DNA from: G963663775 sp963664255
GTDB taxonomy: Bacteria > Bacillota > Clostridia > Oscillospirales > Butyricicoccaceae
DNA: 64,000 nucleotides
Direction: 5' to 3'
Assembly: GCA_963664255.1 (NCBI GenBank)
Contig: OY760938.1
Location: 1,178,001 to 1,242,000, forward strand
The notes below the pieces were generated by a model, which was not told where the DNA came from, did no database searches, and was given only the letters and a program-made list of their open reading frames with translations. Positions 42,614-52,137 of the stretch are shown in pieces (the stretch's first letter is position 1; every line of letters begins with the position of its first letter). Made by a program: the position numbers and the translations under genes.

Positions 42614-45512
42614 TCCGGACAAAGTGGTGGATTCCTCCACTGCTGCATGGAGCCGCTGGTACTGCGGAACATCCGGAAATAAATGGATTCAACTGGACTT
42701 GAATAAGACCTATTATGTGGATAAATGGGAGGTTGATGGGCTGGGCGTGGCTGGCTGGGCTGCAAGCTGCAACCTGAGCGATTATCAGCTGCAGGGAAGC
42801 ACCAATGGCAGCACGTGGACGACACTGGACACGGTAAGTGGAAACACAGTAAATTCCACTTCGCGAACAATTACACCGACCACCGTTCGCTATGTGCGCC
42901 TGTACATCACCAAGGGCAACCAAAGCAATAACTACTGGGCGTCTGTATCGGAGTTTCGTGTCTATGCGCTGTCGCCAGTGGTAACGTCCGTCGCGGTACC
43001 GTCCAGCGGCACCTATGCGGCGGGGCAGACAATGAGTTTCACGGTGAATTACAGCGCGGCTGTAACTGTAACTGGAACGCCCAAAATCCCGATTACACTG
43101 GATTCCGAAACGGTTTATGCAAGTTATGTCAGCGGCTCTGGCACACAGGCAATCACGTTCCAGTATACCCCTTCCGCAGGTAATTATCGCGCAACAGGGA
43201 TTTCTTTGGGAACGAGCATCACCACTGATAGCGCAACCATTGCGGATGGAATGGGAAACAGCGCGGACTTGACACTGCAAAATACGGCAGCGACAACAGA
43301 TGTCTTGGTGGATGCAAGAGTTCGCTACAATGTTAGTGTTGGCACGCTGACAGGTGGCAGTATCACCACCAATGTGTCCTCTGCAGTCGCAGGCACAACC
43401 GTCAACCTGACCATCACGCCGAACAGCGGGATGCAGCTGAAAGCGAACAGCCTAAAATACAACGATGGCAGCTCTGATTATGCCATCAGCGGCACAAGCT
43501 TCACCCTGCCTGCGGCAAATGTGACCATCAGCGCAGAATTTGAAAGCATTCCAGCAACAACGTACACGATTGGTGTCGGCACGCTGACAGGTGGCAGTAT
43601 CACCGCGGATGTATCTTCGGCAGTGGCAGGCACCACCGTCAACCTGACCATCACGCCGAACAGCGGGATGCAGCTGAAAGCGAACAGCTTAAAATACAAC
43701 GATGGCAGCTCTGATTACGCCATCAGCGGCACAAGCTTCACCTTGCCTGCGGCAAATGTGACCATCAGCGCAGAATTTGAAAGCATTCCGGCAACCACGT
43801 ACACGATTGGTGTCGGCACGCTGACAGGTGGCAGTATCACCACCAATGTGTCCTCTGCAGTCGCAGGCACAACCGTCAACCTGACCATCACGCCGAACAG
43901 CGGGATGCAGCTGAAAGCGAACAGCCTAAAATACAACGATGGCAGCTCTGATTATGCCATCAGCGGCACAAGCTTCACCCTGCCTGCGGCAAATGTGACC
44001 ATCAGCGCAGAATTTGAAAGCATTCCGGCAGCTACATATATCGTCAGCTTTGATAAAAATGGAGGCACAGTGGAAGCAACGCCCTCCACAATCAGCGTAG
44101 CCACTGGGATGCAGCTTGGAACCTTTCCGACCGCACCGACCAGAACGGGCTATACATTTAGTGGATGGAATACAGCCGCGGACGGCGGGGGTACGGTCGT
44201 TACGACAACGATGATTGTGACAGGCGACATCACCGTTTATGCCAAGTGGACGCCGACTTCCAGCGGTTCTGGAAGCGCGAGCGGTTCAGGTGGTTCGGGC
44301 GGTTCAGGCAGCTCCAACACGCCACAAACGACTGTGACTGGCAGCAAGGCAACCACCACCGCTTCCGTGAGTGCGGACAGCAATGGGACAGCGCAAGCAA
44401 CCATAACACAATCACAGATGAATAACGCAACGGCAAAGGCGATAGCCGCATCCAAAGAACAGGGAAGTGCATCAAGCGTTGAGATTCAGGTTATGGCGCC
44501 GGCTAACACCAAAACATTGGAAACCCTTATCCCTGCGGCTGCAGTAACGGCATTGACGGAAGAAAATGTGGAATCGCTTACCATAGCTTCTCCTGTGGCC
44601 TCCGTCACCTTTGGTGCAAGCGCGCTGCACACCATTTCAAGCGCAGCGGCAAGCGATGTAACCATCGCTGTTGCGAGCGTGGACAAGACAAGCCTGTCGG
44701 AAACAGTAAGGCAGTTGGTAGGGGACAGACCGGTGCTAAATCTCAGCGTTACGAGTGGAGATTCGACCATCTCTCAGTTTGGTGGAGCTGTGACAGTTGC
44801 AATCCCTTACACCCCGCAGGCAGGAGAGGACACTAGCGCACTTGTCATCTATTATATCAATGCGGAGGGCAGCTTGGAAACCGTAAGCAATGGTCAATAT
44901 GATGCCGCAGCCAAAGCTGTAACGTTTACAACGAGTCATTTTTCACAGTATGCCATCGGATACAATCAGGTGGGGTTTGCCGATGTTACAGAGAGCGATT
45001 GGTACGGTCAGTGCGTTGACTTTATCGCAGCAAGAGGCATTACCAACGGCACAGATGGAAAGTATTGCCCCTCGGCAAAGCTGACAAGAGGCGACTTTTT
45101 GGTGATGCTGATGCGTGCGTACAGCATTGCGGCGGATGAGGTGTCAACGAATAACTTTAATGATGCGGGAAACACATACTATACGAACTATCTGTCCGCG
45201 GCAAAGCGTTTAGGTATTACAAACGGCATTGGCGACAATCTGTTCGCGCCAAGCAAAACCATCACGCGACAGGAAATGTTTGCAATGCTTTATAACTGCT
45301 TAATGGCAATCGATGCGTTGCCGAGCAGCAGCACAGAAAGTGCTCGGGTTTCTTTTACAGACAGCGACCAAGTTGCGGCTTGGGCAGAGGAGGCTGTGAC
45401 CCTGTTTGCAGAAACCGGTACCATCCATGGAAACAATGGGCAAGTTCTGCCGACCAGCACAGCGACCCGCGCGGAGCTGGCACAGCTGCTGTATAATCTG
45501 TTGGCAGGATAA
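42513..45512 (+). CDS. Large repeat surface protein with F5/8C, InlB-like and SLH domains (lacks its own start signal)
   Basis: 999 codons open from a TTG without ribosome site. Domains: F5/8-type C (discoidin-like) about 15-153 (YSPDKVVDSSTAAWSRWYCG); an Ig-like domain 154-275; three 79-residue repeats 277-508; an InlB-B/Listeria-Bacteroides repeat 509-583 (FDKNGGTVEATPS, GYTFSGWNTA, ITVYAKW); a Gly/Ser linker; a beta-rich domain; three SLH motifs from about 821 (FADVTESDWYGQCVDFIA) to the end. SLH domains anchor proteins to the cell-wall polysaccharide. The signal peptide is in another frame (42431-42613), so the gene is frameshifted as it stands. Confidence 0.85.
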   Translation: MECSSQQLLHSNQHTETRITGVTATSSAYAAPYSPDKVVDSSTAAWSRWYCGTSGNKWIQLDLNKTYYVDKWEVDGLGVAGWAASCNLSDYQLQGSTNGSTWTTLDTVSGNTVNSTSRTITPTTVRYVRLYITKGNQSNNYWASVSEFRVYALSPVVTSVAVPSSGTYAAGQTMSFTVNYSAAVTVTGTPKIPITLDSETVYASYVSGSGTQAITFQYTPSAGNYRATGISLGTSITTDSATIADGMGNSADLTLQNTAATTDVLVDARVRYNVSVGTLTGGSITTNVSSAVAGTTVNLTITPNSGMQLKANSLKYNDGSSDYAISGTSFTLPAANVTISAEFESIPATTYTIGVGTLTGGSITADVSSAVAGTTVNLTITPNSGMQLKANSLKYNDGSSDYAISGTSFTLPAANVTISAEFESIPATTYTIGVGTLTGGSITTNVSSAVAGTTVNLTITPNSGMQLKANSLKYNDGSSDYAISGTSFTLPAANVTISAEFESIPAATYIVSFDKNGGTVEATPSTISVATGMQLGTFPTAPTRTGYTFSGWNTAADGGGTVVTTTMIVTGDITVYAKWTPTSSGSGSASGSGGSGGSGSSNTPQTTVTGSKATTTASVSADSNGTAQATITQSQMNNATAKAIAASKEQGSASSVEIQVMAPANTKTLETLIPAAAVTALTEENVESLTIASPVASVTFGASALHTISSAAASDVTIAVASVDKTSLSETVRQLVGDRPVLNLSVTSGDSTISQFGGAVTVAIPYTPQAGEDTSALVIYYINAEGSLETVSNGQYDAAAKAVTFTTSHFSQYAIGYNQVGFADVTESDWYGQCVDFIAARGITNGTDGKYCPSAKLTRGDFLVMLMRAYSIAADEVSTNNFNDAGNTYYTNYLSAAKRLGITNGIGDNLFAPSKTITRQEMFAMLYNCLMAIDALPSSSTESARVSFTDSDQVAAWAEEAVTLFAETGTIHGNNGQVLPTSTATRAELAQLLYNLLAG
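43341..44035 (+). repeat. Three tandem 237-bp coding repeats
   Basis: Each unit begins GGCACGCTGACAGGTGGCAG (43341, 43578, 43815), period 237 bp (79 codons). Units 1 and 3 are identical over about 212 bases, while the middle unit differs at about a dozen sites. Such arrays vary in copy number by recombination and set the length of the surface stalk. Confidence 0.95.
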
Positions 45513-45548
45513 ACGTTCGTATTCCAAAACACAATGCGCAGAAGCGTT

Positions 45549-45595
45549 CCAAAAAAGGCGAGGAGGGATGAATTATCCCTCCTCGCCTTTTTTGG
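45549..45595. terminator. Strong terminator after the SLH protein gene
   Basis: CCAAAAAAGGCGAGGAGGGA and its exact 20-base complement flank a 7-base loop. It serves both the SLH gene and the convergent rpiA. Confidence 0.85.
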
Positions 45596-45644
45596 ATATT
45601 GTGCCCCAGCTCCACTGGATATGAGCCACTGCGTAGACGCAGAC

Positions 45645-46319
45645 TTACTTGCCTGTGTTTTCTATGATTTTGATGCCGTCATCTGTGCCGACAATAATCC
45701 GCTTGCACATATTCAGGAACAGACCGGTTTCCAGCACACCGACCATACCCTGCAGTTTGGCAGCGACTTCGGCGATGTTCATGGGTGCACCCAAGTGTAG
45801 GTCAGCAATGTAGTTGCCGTTATCCGTAACAAAGGTTTTACCGTCCTTGACGCGCAGAACCGGTTTCAGCCCCAGCTCGTCCATCTGGCGCAGCACATGG
45901 GTATAGCCATAGGGCAGGATTTCGATGGGCAGCGGGAACGCGCCGACAGCATCCACCAGCTTGCTGTTATCCATAATCCAGATGACTTCCTTCGCGGCAG
46001 ATGCCACAACCTTTTCGCGGAACAGCGCGCCGCCGCCGCCCTTGATTGCATTGAACTGCGGGTCGATTTCGTCGACACCGTCAATCGCTAAATCCAGATA
46101 TTCCGCCTCTTCAATCGAAATCAGCGGAATGCCCAAGGACTTGGCCTGCGCTTCCGTTGCATTGGAGGTCGGCACAGCGCGCAGCTTCATGCCGCCTGCG
46201 ACCAGCTTGCCAACCGCTTCTACCATATAATAAGCGGTAGAGCCTGTGCCAAGACCGATGGTCATGCCGTCTTTGATATATTCTGCTGCTTTTTCGCCTG
46301 CGATGCGTTTCTGTTCCAT
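45645..46319 (-). CDS. rpiA: Ribose-5-phosphate isomerase A
   Basis: 224 residues. It interconverts ribose 5-phosphate and ribulose 5-phosphate in the pentose phosphate pathway. Landmarks: the phosphate loop GLGTGSTAYYMVEA (about 22-35), the catalytic-site DLAIDGVDEID (about 76-86) and KGGGGALFREK with the catalytic Glu (about 94-104). Length and motifs are fully typical. It stands alone on the minus strand between two surface/glycan blocks. Confidence 0.95.
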   Translation of the reverse strand: MEQKRIAGEKAAEYIKDGMTIGLGTGSTAYYMVEAVGKLVAGGMKLRAVPTSNATEAQAKSLGIPLISIEEAEYLDLAIDGVDEIDPQFNAIKGGGGALFREKVVASAAKEVIWIMDNSKLVDAVGAFPLPIEILPYGYTHVLRQMDELGLKPVLRVKDGKTFVTDNGNYIADLHLGAPMNIAEVAAKLQGMVGVLETGLFLNMCKRIIVGTDDGIKIIENTGK

Positions 46320-46981
46320 AATGGATGATTCCTCCCTTGAGTGTATAGAATGACTTGAGATAACAGTTCTCTTCTAAAAGAATAGCACAAATCCCAGAAA
46401 AAGAAAATCAGGAAATGCAAGTTTGTCTATAAATTTTCATCTGTAGAAGCCTGGCCCCATGGTGCGGGAAACGAATGGGGGTTCACCATTGGCGTCAAAA
46501 ACAACATCGTGGTTAAACAGGGATAATACAATAGAAGTTTCATTTGTGTGGTGTGCAACTGCATTTTTTGCGGTGCATGGGCTATCTTGGGCTCGTGGTG
46601 CAGGAAAAGAGAAGTGGACTGTATCACAAAGCTGTGATAAAATAATATAACACAAGGTAAGCGTCAAAGGATATTTCACTGTGCGGTGACAAAATTTGCA
46701 ATTCGGCTAAGGACGGTCAAGTGAACTGGGGAGGCAGTCTGTCAGTCTGATATATTTTGCTCCAGTGCCACATTTTAAATATCCCATGGAGAAGTCGGAA
46801 AGCGCGTGATTAGAAACATTGGGCAGTTTCCTATTTGACTCCGCCTAATATAGCAAGGTAACCAGAATTGTTTTGCAATCGAAATAGCGTGCTTAATGCA
46901 GTATCACAATATCTTGTCTGCGATATGGTCATTTTTGAGCACGGCAAAGAGATTGTAACATATAGAAAGGGTGAAAAGGAT
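46320..46981. other. 660-bp region without a convincing gene
   Basis: Only short overlapping frames occur, none with a ribosome site or a recognisable family. The stretch becomes AT-rich toward the glycan cluster, whose promoter must lie here; I found no consensus pair that I trust. It may hold decayed sequence at the edge of a transferred block. Confidence 0.4.
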
Positions 46982-47761
46982 ATGAAGACAGTCATTCTGG
47001 CAGGGGGCTTAGGGACTCGAATCAGTGAAGAATCACATTTGAAGCCTAAGCCTATGATTGAAATTGGTGGTAAGCCTATTTTATGGCATATCATGAAACT
47101 GTATTCGCACTATGGATTTAATGAGTTTGTGATTTGTCTCGGATATAAAGGTTACCTGATTAAAGAGTTTTTTGCGGACTATTATCTACATATGTCAGAT
47201 ATTACGTTGGATTTTTCAAATCAAAATCAAATGACAATACATAATAATATTGCAGAGCCTTGGAAGATTACACTTGTTGATACTGGATTAAATACACAGA
47301 CAGGCAGCAGAATTAAGCGTGTACAAAAATATATTGGCGATGCACCATTTTTTATGACATACGGTGATGGTGTGAGCGATATTGATATTTCACAGCTGCT
47401 AAAGTATCATCAGCAGAAGAAAAAATTAGCAACGCTTACAGCTGTTCGTCCGAGCGGACGTTTTGGTGTGCTTGAAATAGAAGCGGATAACAGCATCTCT
47501 ACTTTTCGAGAAAAGTCACCAGAGGACGGAGGATGGATTAACGCAGGGTTTATGGTATTAGAGCCAGAAATATTTGACTACATAAAAGAGGAAGAGACGG
47601 AAATTTTTGAGCGAAGACCTTTGGAAACCTTAGCGAAGGATGGACAGTTGAATGCCTATCGGCATAGTGGCTTTTGGAAGTGCATGGATACACAGAGAGA
47701 TAAGAATATGCTGGAAGATATGTATACGGGTGGAGAAACTCCATGGATGGTGTGGAAATGA
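46982..47761 (+). CDS. rfbF: Glucose-1-phosphate cytidylyltransferase
   Basis: 259 residues. It makes CDP-glucose from CTP and glucose 1-phosphate. Nucleotide-binding AGGLGTRISEESHLKPKPM (about 6-24), MTYGDGVSDIDI (the metal-binding Asp) and WINAGFMVLEPEIFDYI are typical of RfbF. The start at 46982 follows AGGGTGAAAAGGAT. It opens the glycan operon and overlaps rfbG by four bases. The AT-rich codon use from here to 53.9 kb differs from the flanking chromosome. Confidence 0.95.
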   Translation: MKTVILAGGLGTRISEESHLKPKPMIEIGGKPILWHIMKLYSHYGFNEFVICLGYKGYLIKEFFADYYLHMSDITLDFSNQNQMTIHNNIAEPWKITLVDTGLNTQTGSRIKRVQKYIGDAPFFMTYGDGVSDIDISQLLKYHQQKKKLATLTAVRPSGRFGVLEIEADNSISTFREKSPEDGGWINAGFMVLEPEIFDYIKEEETEIFERRPLETLAKDGQLNAYRHSGFWKCMDTQRDKNMLEDMYTGGETPWMVWK

Positions 47762-48849
47762 ATACAAGCTTCGCTGAATTCTATAAAGACAAAAAGGTGC
47801 TGATTACCGGGCATACCGGATTTAAAGGCAGTTGGCTGTGTGTTTGGCTGCATATGTTGGGTGCAAAAGTAAGCGGATATTCTATCGGCATCCCTACGGA
47901 TATTTCAATGTATGAACGCTTACAGCTTTCGAACTGCTTAGATGCAGATTTTTGCGGAGATGTATCAAACGAAGCACAATTCTGCGATGTGCTAAAAGAG
48001 GTGCAGCCGGAAATTGTAATTCACTTAGCAGCGCAGGCGATTGTTTTAAATGCTTATCAAGACCCGCTGACAACCTTTGAAAGCAATATCATGGGTACGG
48101 CAAGCGTATTGAACAGTATAAAAAAGGTCGGTTGTGTTCGTGCTGCACTTATAATCACGACGGACAAATGCTATCAAAACCAAGAGTGGCTCTGGGGATA
48201 TCGTGAGATGGATGCATTAGGGGGCGATGACCCCTATTCTTGCAGCAAAGCATGTGCGGAACTGATAACGAATTGCTACATCAAAAGCTATTTCCAGGAT
48301 GGCGACTGCCAGCTCGCAACCGCTCGTGCCGGCAATGTGATTGGAGGAGGTGACTGGGCAGAGCATAGATTGATTCCGGATATTGTTCGAGCCGCAGTTT
48401 CTGGACAAGCTGTCGTTTTGCGTCATCCAGAGCACATACGGCCATGGCAGCATGTGATGGAACCATTATATGGGTATTTGTTGTTGGTGCAGAAGATGAT
48501 GGAAAATCAAGGTTCGTTTGTAGAGGCGTGGAATTTCGGACCGGATACCTCCCAAAATGCAAATGTAGGATATGTTGCGGAAAAGATATGTGCATCATTG
48601 GAGTGTGCCGTGTCATACGAGAAGCAGTTTAACACAAGACACGAAGCGGCATTGCTGCGTTTGGATTGCACAAAGGCAAAACAGAAGCTTGGATGGTTTC
48701 CAACACTATCCCTTGATGAAACATTGGCACTGACCGCAGACTGGTATCAGCGTGACATGAAGCATCAAGATATGCTGCAAACCACAAGAGAACAGCTGCA
48801 TCAATTTATGAAGAAGATTCAGCAAAAAGCAGGAGAACAGCATGTTTAA
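47758..48849 (+). CDS. rfbG: CDP-glucose 4,6-dehydratase
   Basis: Extended short-chain dehydrogenase of 363 residues that converts CDP-glucose to CDP-4-keto-6-deoxyglucose. NAD-binding ITGHTGFKGSWL (about 17-28), the active-site TTDKCY and the Tyr-x3-Lys of DPYSCSKACAE are all present. It starts within the rfbF stop (ATGA) and overlaps the next gene by eight bases. The product is the branch point for the later tailoring enzymes. Confidence 0.95.
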   Translation: MNTSFAEFYKDKKVLITGHTGFKGSWLCVWLHMLGAKVSGYSIGIPTDISMYERLQLSNCLDADFCGDVSNEAQFCDVLKEVQPEIVIHLAAQAIVLNAYQDPLTTFESNIMGTASVLNSIKKVGCVRAALIITTDKCYQNQEWLWGYREMDALGGDDPYSCSKACAELITNCYIKSYFQDGDCQLATARAGNVIGGGDWAEHRLIPDIVRAAVSGQAVVLRHPEHIRPWQHVMEPLYGYLLLVQKMMENQGSFVEAWNFGPDTSQNANVGYVAEKICASLECAVSYEKQFNTRHEAALLRLDCTKAKQKLGWFPTLSLDETLALTADWYQRDMKHQDMLQTTREQLHQFMKKIQQKAGEQHV

Positions 48850-49525
48850 AACATCTTTGCAAACGAATGAGTTGCAGGAGTATGTGGCTCGGCAGCTAGA
48901 GATATTTTTTCCGGATAAAATGCTTCATCCAAAGGAAACGCTGTTTTCGAAGTCTGTGAAAACGGCATTGGAGCGAACAGAGTATTGCTTCAAGCATGTG
49001 GCACTGAGTGCCTACAATCAAGATGGTATAACACGCTTCTCACATCTGCATGCAGATCAGTACACCGCCTTTGTATGGTTTCTATCCAATACTGTGTGGA
49101 AGACATTTGAAGATGAATCCATTGCCTCCAAGTTGTTTTTTCTGAACAAATCACTAAATGGTATTATGTGTATGTATGATGCTGGTTTGCCGAATATTTT
49201 TTTGATTTTACATGGGAGCGGAACCGTTCTTGGGAAAGCAACTTATCATGATTTTTTTGTATGCCACCATGGTTGTACTGTGGGTGCTGTATATGGTAAA
49301 TATCCGGTTTTAGAAAAAGGTGTAGCGATGGCACCACACGCGGCGATTGTAGGCGAGTGCCATATCGGAGAATGTTCGACGATTGGAACGCATGCATTGA
49401 TTCGCAATAAGACGATAGAGAACAACACACTGTATTATCAAGATGTTGAAACGGGGAAGAGCATGGTAAAACCTGTCGAAGCTTGTTGGGCTCAATCGCT
49501 TTTTAATGTGAAGATTTCAGATTAA
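48842..49525 (+). CDS. Left-handed beta-helix (acyltransferase-like) protein
   Basis: 227 residues. The N-terminal ~110 residues are helical, as in serine acetyltransferases. The C-terminal half has hexapeptide-like turns (TVLGKATYHDFFVCHHGCTVG, GVAMAPHAAIVGECHIGECSTIGTHALI) of a left-handed beta helix. It may transfer an acyl group to the sugar or glycan, or be a relative with a structural role; the short helix makes the acyltransferase call tentative. It is embedded in the CDP-sugar operon. Confidence 0.6.
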   Translation: MFKTSLQTNELQEYVARQLEIFFPDKMLHPKETLFSKSVKTALERTEYCFKHVALSAYNQDGITRFSHLHADQYTAFVWFLSNTVWKTFEDESIASKLFFLNKSLNGIMCMYDAGLPNIFLILHGSGTVLGKATYHDFFVCHHGCTVGAVYGKYPVLEKGVAMAPHAAIVGECHIGECSTIGTHALIRNKTIENNTLYYQDVETGKSMVKPVEACWAQSLFNVKISD

Positions 49526-49539
49526 GGAGTATTCAAGCT

Positions 49540-50460
49540 ATGAAGAAGACAATTTTGGTGAGTGGTGCCAATGGATATATTGCATTGCATTTAATTCAAG
49601 CTCTGAAATCTGTCGGCTATCAGGTGGTGACTGCGTCCAGAACCAATACTAGCGATTTGTATATGGATTTCTGCAATCCGGAGCAAATTGCTTTGCTCAA
49701 AGCGGGCGAAATTGATGCAATGATTCATACGGTATCCCCTAATGAAGCCCTGTTTAAGACAGACATTTATCGTGCAGTCGCTGAAAATGCAACGGGTATT
49801 CATGCCGCATTAGACTTTTGCGTCAACAATGGCATCCAAAATTTTATTTATTTTTCAAGCTTCCATGTGTTTGGGCATCCCGAAGGGTTGCTGAATGAAA
49901 ACACACAAATTGCACCGGGAAATGATTATGGTCTAGCCCATAGCATTGCAGAACAAACGGTACAGCTGTATAATCGACAGGGCAGATTAAATGCTTGGGT
50001 TGTCCGACCTTCTAATGTTTTTGGTAAACCGAAAGACGCAAATAAGTTCAAACGGTGGTCCTTGCTTCCGTTTGCATTTTGCAAAGAAGCTGTTCAAAAT
50101 CATACAATCACGCTTTATTCCACAGGCGAACAACTTCGGAATTTTGTAGATGTGCAGGATGTGTGCAAAAAAACTATCTGGATTTTGCAAAATGCCCCCG
50201 CGCAGCGTGTAGTCCATATTTTTGGGCAGGAGACCCTGAGTATTTATCAATATGCACAGCAAGTGCAGCAAGCGGCCTGTGCATTTTTGGGCGTTCCGGT
50301 ACAAATTGTGCGACCGCAAGGGACTGCGTCGGTGGTACAATTTCAGTTTGAAAGCACACTGAAAATGCCGCATATAGAACCAACAGGGCAATTACATATA
50401 TTCATTACAGAAATAATGCAAATGCTCAACCCGAATCCACACAAGCAAGAAGGAAGGTAG
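49540..50460 (+). CDS. NAD-dependent epimerase/reductase with altered catalytic triad
   Basis: Extended short-chain dehydrogenase of 306 residues, likely the 4-ketoreductase or an epimerase of the pathway. NAD-binding VSGANGYIALHLIQAL is at 5-20. The usual Tyr-x3-Lys reads Tyr-Gly-Leu-Ala-His (DYGLAHSIAEQ, about 130), so the catalytic Lys is His. The substrate side (FVDVQDVCKKTIWIL) is normal. Either the residue change alters the chemistry or the enzyme is a divergent reductase. Start by the GGAG-like site before ATG at 49540. Confidence 0.82.
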   Translation: MKKTILVSGANGYIALHLIQALKSVGYQVVTASRTNTSDLYMDFCNPEQIALLKAGEIDAMIHTVSPNEALFKTDIYRAVAENATGIHAALDFCVNNGIQNFIYFSSFHVFGHPEGLLNENTQIAPGNDYGLAHSIAEQTVQLYNRQGRLNAWVVRPSNVFGKPKDANKFKRWSLLPFAFCKEAVQNHTITLYSTGEQLRNFVDVQDVCKKTIWILQNAPAQRVVHIFGQETLSIYQYAQQVQQAACAFLGVPVQIVRPQGTASVVQFQFESTLKMPHIEPTGQLHIFITEIMQMLNPNPHKQEGR

Positions 50461-50467
50461 AGAGTTT

Positions 50468-51538
50468 ATGTTGTGTAATATCTGCAAAGAAAAAAGTTTT
50501 TTGGAAGAGCACTATACCAAGGCGCCGAATCGGATTGCAGACGGATATGATGCAGAAACAATACAGCAGTGTGATATTGAGATTTATCATTGTGAGTCGT
50601 GCGGACACATTCAAATCATACCGATGGTTTTACCAAGCTACTACCAAGAATATTCGATGGGTTATTTTTGGGGAGCGAGCTTTACAAAAACGCGGAAGCA
50701 GCAAATTGAACGGCTTGCAGGATTCGCACCTTCCTGTAAGCGGTTTTTGGACATAGGCTGTGGCACAGGACAATATCTTTCATTGGCGCAACCTTTTTTT
50801 AAAGAATTGTATGGTGTAGAACCATCAAAGACTGGTGCGAATTTAGCAAGCGAAAAGGGATTTTGCATCATTAACGACTACTTTAGCAGTTGTTTAAAGT
50901 TTGAGCAAGGTTTTGACGCCATTAGTATGATTGAAGTATTGGAACATTTAGAAAATCCGTATCCGATGGTTTCATATGCACTGATGTGCTTAAATACGGA
51001 CGGGGTTATGCTGATTGAAGTTCCAAATGGGCAGAAAATCTATAGGGAAAGTTTGTATTATAATCTGTCAACAGATCATATCCAGTACTTTACCGTACAG
51101 AGTTTAGCGGCGTTAGCTAAACATGCAGGAGCCGAGATTCTATGCGTGCAAGAGGCTTCGGATCCAAATTTGCTGGAATTATATGTACGAAAGAAAAGGC
51201 TGGACAGAGAGAATTTTCATATGCATCGCCAAAGAGATCTTTCTCGTATTTTGTCAGAGCTATCTTTTGGTGACAGAATTGCTGCATGGGGAGCTGGCGC
51301 AGAAGCGGTATGCTTTCTAGAAATGCTACAGGAGCATATCAAAATGGAATGCTTGTTTGATAATGATACACTGAAGCATGGCCATTCCATTGCGCAGTGC
51401 CCGATTTTGCCGCCAGCAAAAGATGTGGTGTGTGGATTTGATGCCATAATTTTATTTGCCAATGCGCATAAAACACAAATTTATGAACAACTGACGGATT
51501 TGGGATTTACAGGTAAGTTTATAGCGTTCAATTCGTGA
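50468..51538 (+). CDS. Nucleotide-sugar C-methyltransferase
   Basis: SAM-dependent methyltransferase of 356 residues with the three-part layout of sugar C-methyltransferases. An N-terminal zinc site (Cys3, Cys6, Cys42, Cys45) leads into a central SAM domain (FLDIGCGTGQYLS near 97; ISMIEVLEHLENPY), then a C-terminal Rossmann-like domain (IAAWGAGAEAVCFLEML, CGFDAIILFANAH). Family members put a methyl on C3 of 4-keto-6-deoxy sugars. Here the acceptor would be the CDP-4-keto-6-deoxyglucose made by the upstream enzymes. It follows the reductase gene by seven bases. Confidence 0.9.
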   Translation: MLCNICKEKSFLEEHYTKAPNRIADGYDAETIQQCDIEIYHCESCGHIQIIPMVLPSYYQEYSMGYFWGASFTKTRKQQIERLAGFAPSCKRFLDIGCGTGQYLSLAQPFFKELYGVEPSKTGANLASEKGFCIINDYFSSCLKFEQGFDAISMIEVLEHLENPYPMVSYALMCLNTDGVMLIEVPNGQKIYRESLYYNLSTDHIQYFTVQSLAALAKHAGAEILCVQEASDPNLLELYVRKKRLDRENFHMHRQRDLSRILSELSFGDRIAAWGAGAEAVCFLEMLQEHIKMECLFDNDTLKHGHSIAQCPILPPAKDVVCGFDAIILFANAHKTQIYEQLTDLGFTGKFIAFNS

Positions 51539-51562
51539 GCGCAAGACCATAAGGATGAAAAA

Positions 51563-52120
51563 ATGAAGATAGATGATACACCTCTTAATGGTGCGGTAAC
51601 GCTGCAAATGGAGCCGATTATAGATGAACGCGGCTTCTTTGCAAGAAGTTTTTGCAAAAAAGAACTTGGAGAATATGGAATAGAATTTGAAATGGTGCAA
51701 TGCAATGTGGCGTATAATCGGTTTTCACATACACTGCGTGGAATGCATTTTCAAAAACCACCATTTTGCGAAGAAAAAATAGTATCTTGCATAAGCGGCG
51801 CTATTTATGATGTCATTATAGACCTTAATCGAGATAGTTCAACTTTCGGTCAGTGGTTTGGCATTACACTCTCTGCAGAAAATCAGAAAGCTCTTTATGT
51901 GCCGAAAGGGTTTGCGCATGGATATCAGACGTTGACAAATGATGCATCCATTTCCTATATGGTAAGTGCGTATTATGCGCCCACGCATGAATTCGGTGTA
52001 CGATGGAATGATCCAGCGTTTGGAATAGACTGGATATTGCGAGATAATCTGTTGATCTCGCAGAAAGACCAAAGTTGGAAAGATTTTAACCCCGATACAG
52101 ATGCTATAATAAATACATAG
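51563..52120 (+). CDS. Nucleotide-sugar 3,5-epimerase (RmlC-like)
   Basis: Cupin epimerase of 185 residues, related to dTDP-4-dehydrorhamnose 3,5-epimerase. Seen are EPIIDERGFFARSFCKKEL, the catalytic His in LRGMHFQKPPF, and LYVPKGFAHGYQTLTND. In this setting it should act on the CDP-4-keto-6-deoxy sugar, possibly after C-methylation, so 5-epimerisation to an L-sugar is plausible. No dTDP-rhamnose genes lie nearby. Confidence 0.88.
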   Translation: MKIDDTPLNGAVTLQMEPIIDERGFFARSFCKKELGEYGIEFEMVQCNVAYNRFSHTLRGMHFQKPPFCEEKIVSCISGAIYDVIIDLNRDSSTFGQWFGITLSAENQKALYVPKGFAHGYQTLTNDASISYMVSAYYAPTHEFGVRWNDPAFGIDWILRDNLLISQKDQSWKDFNPDTDAIINT

Positions 52121-52137
52121 CGAGAGGTGAACTACGA

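Noticed and set aside
46437..46679. 80-codon minus-strand frame between rpiA and the glycan operon
   Set aside because: No ribosome site, no family resemblance, and overlapping frames of similar length on the other strand.
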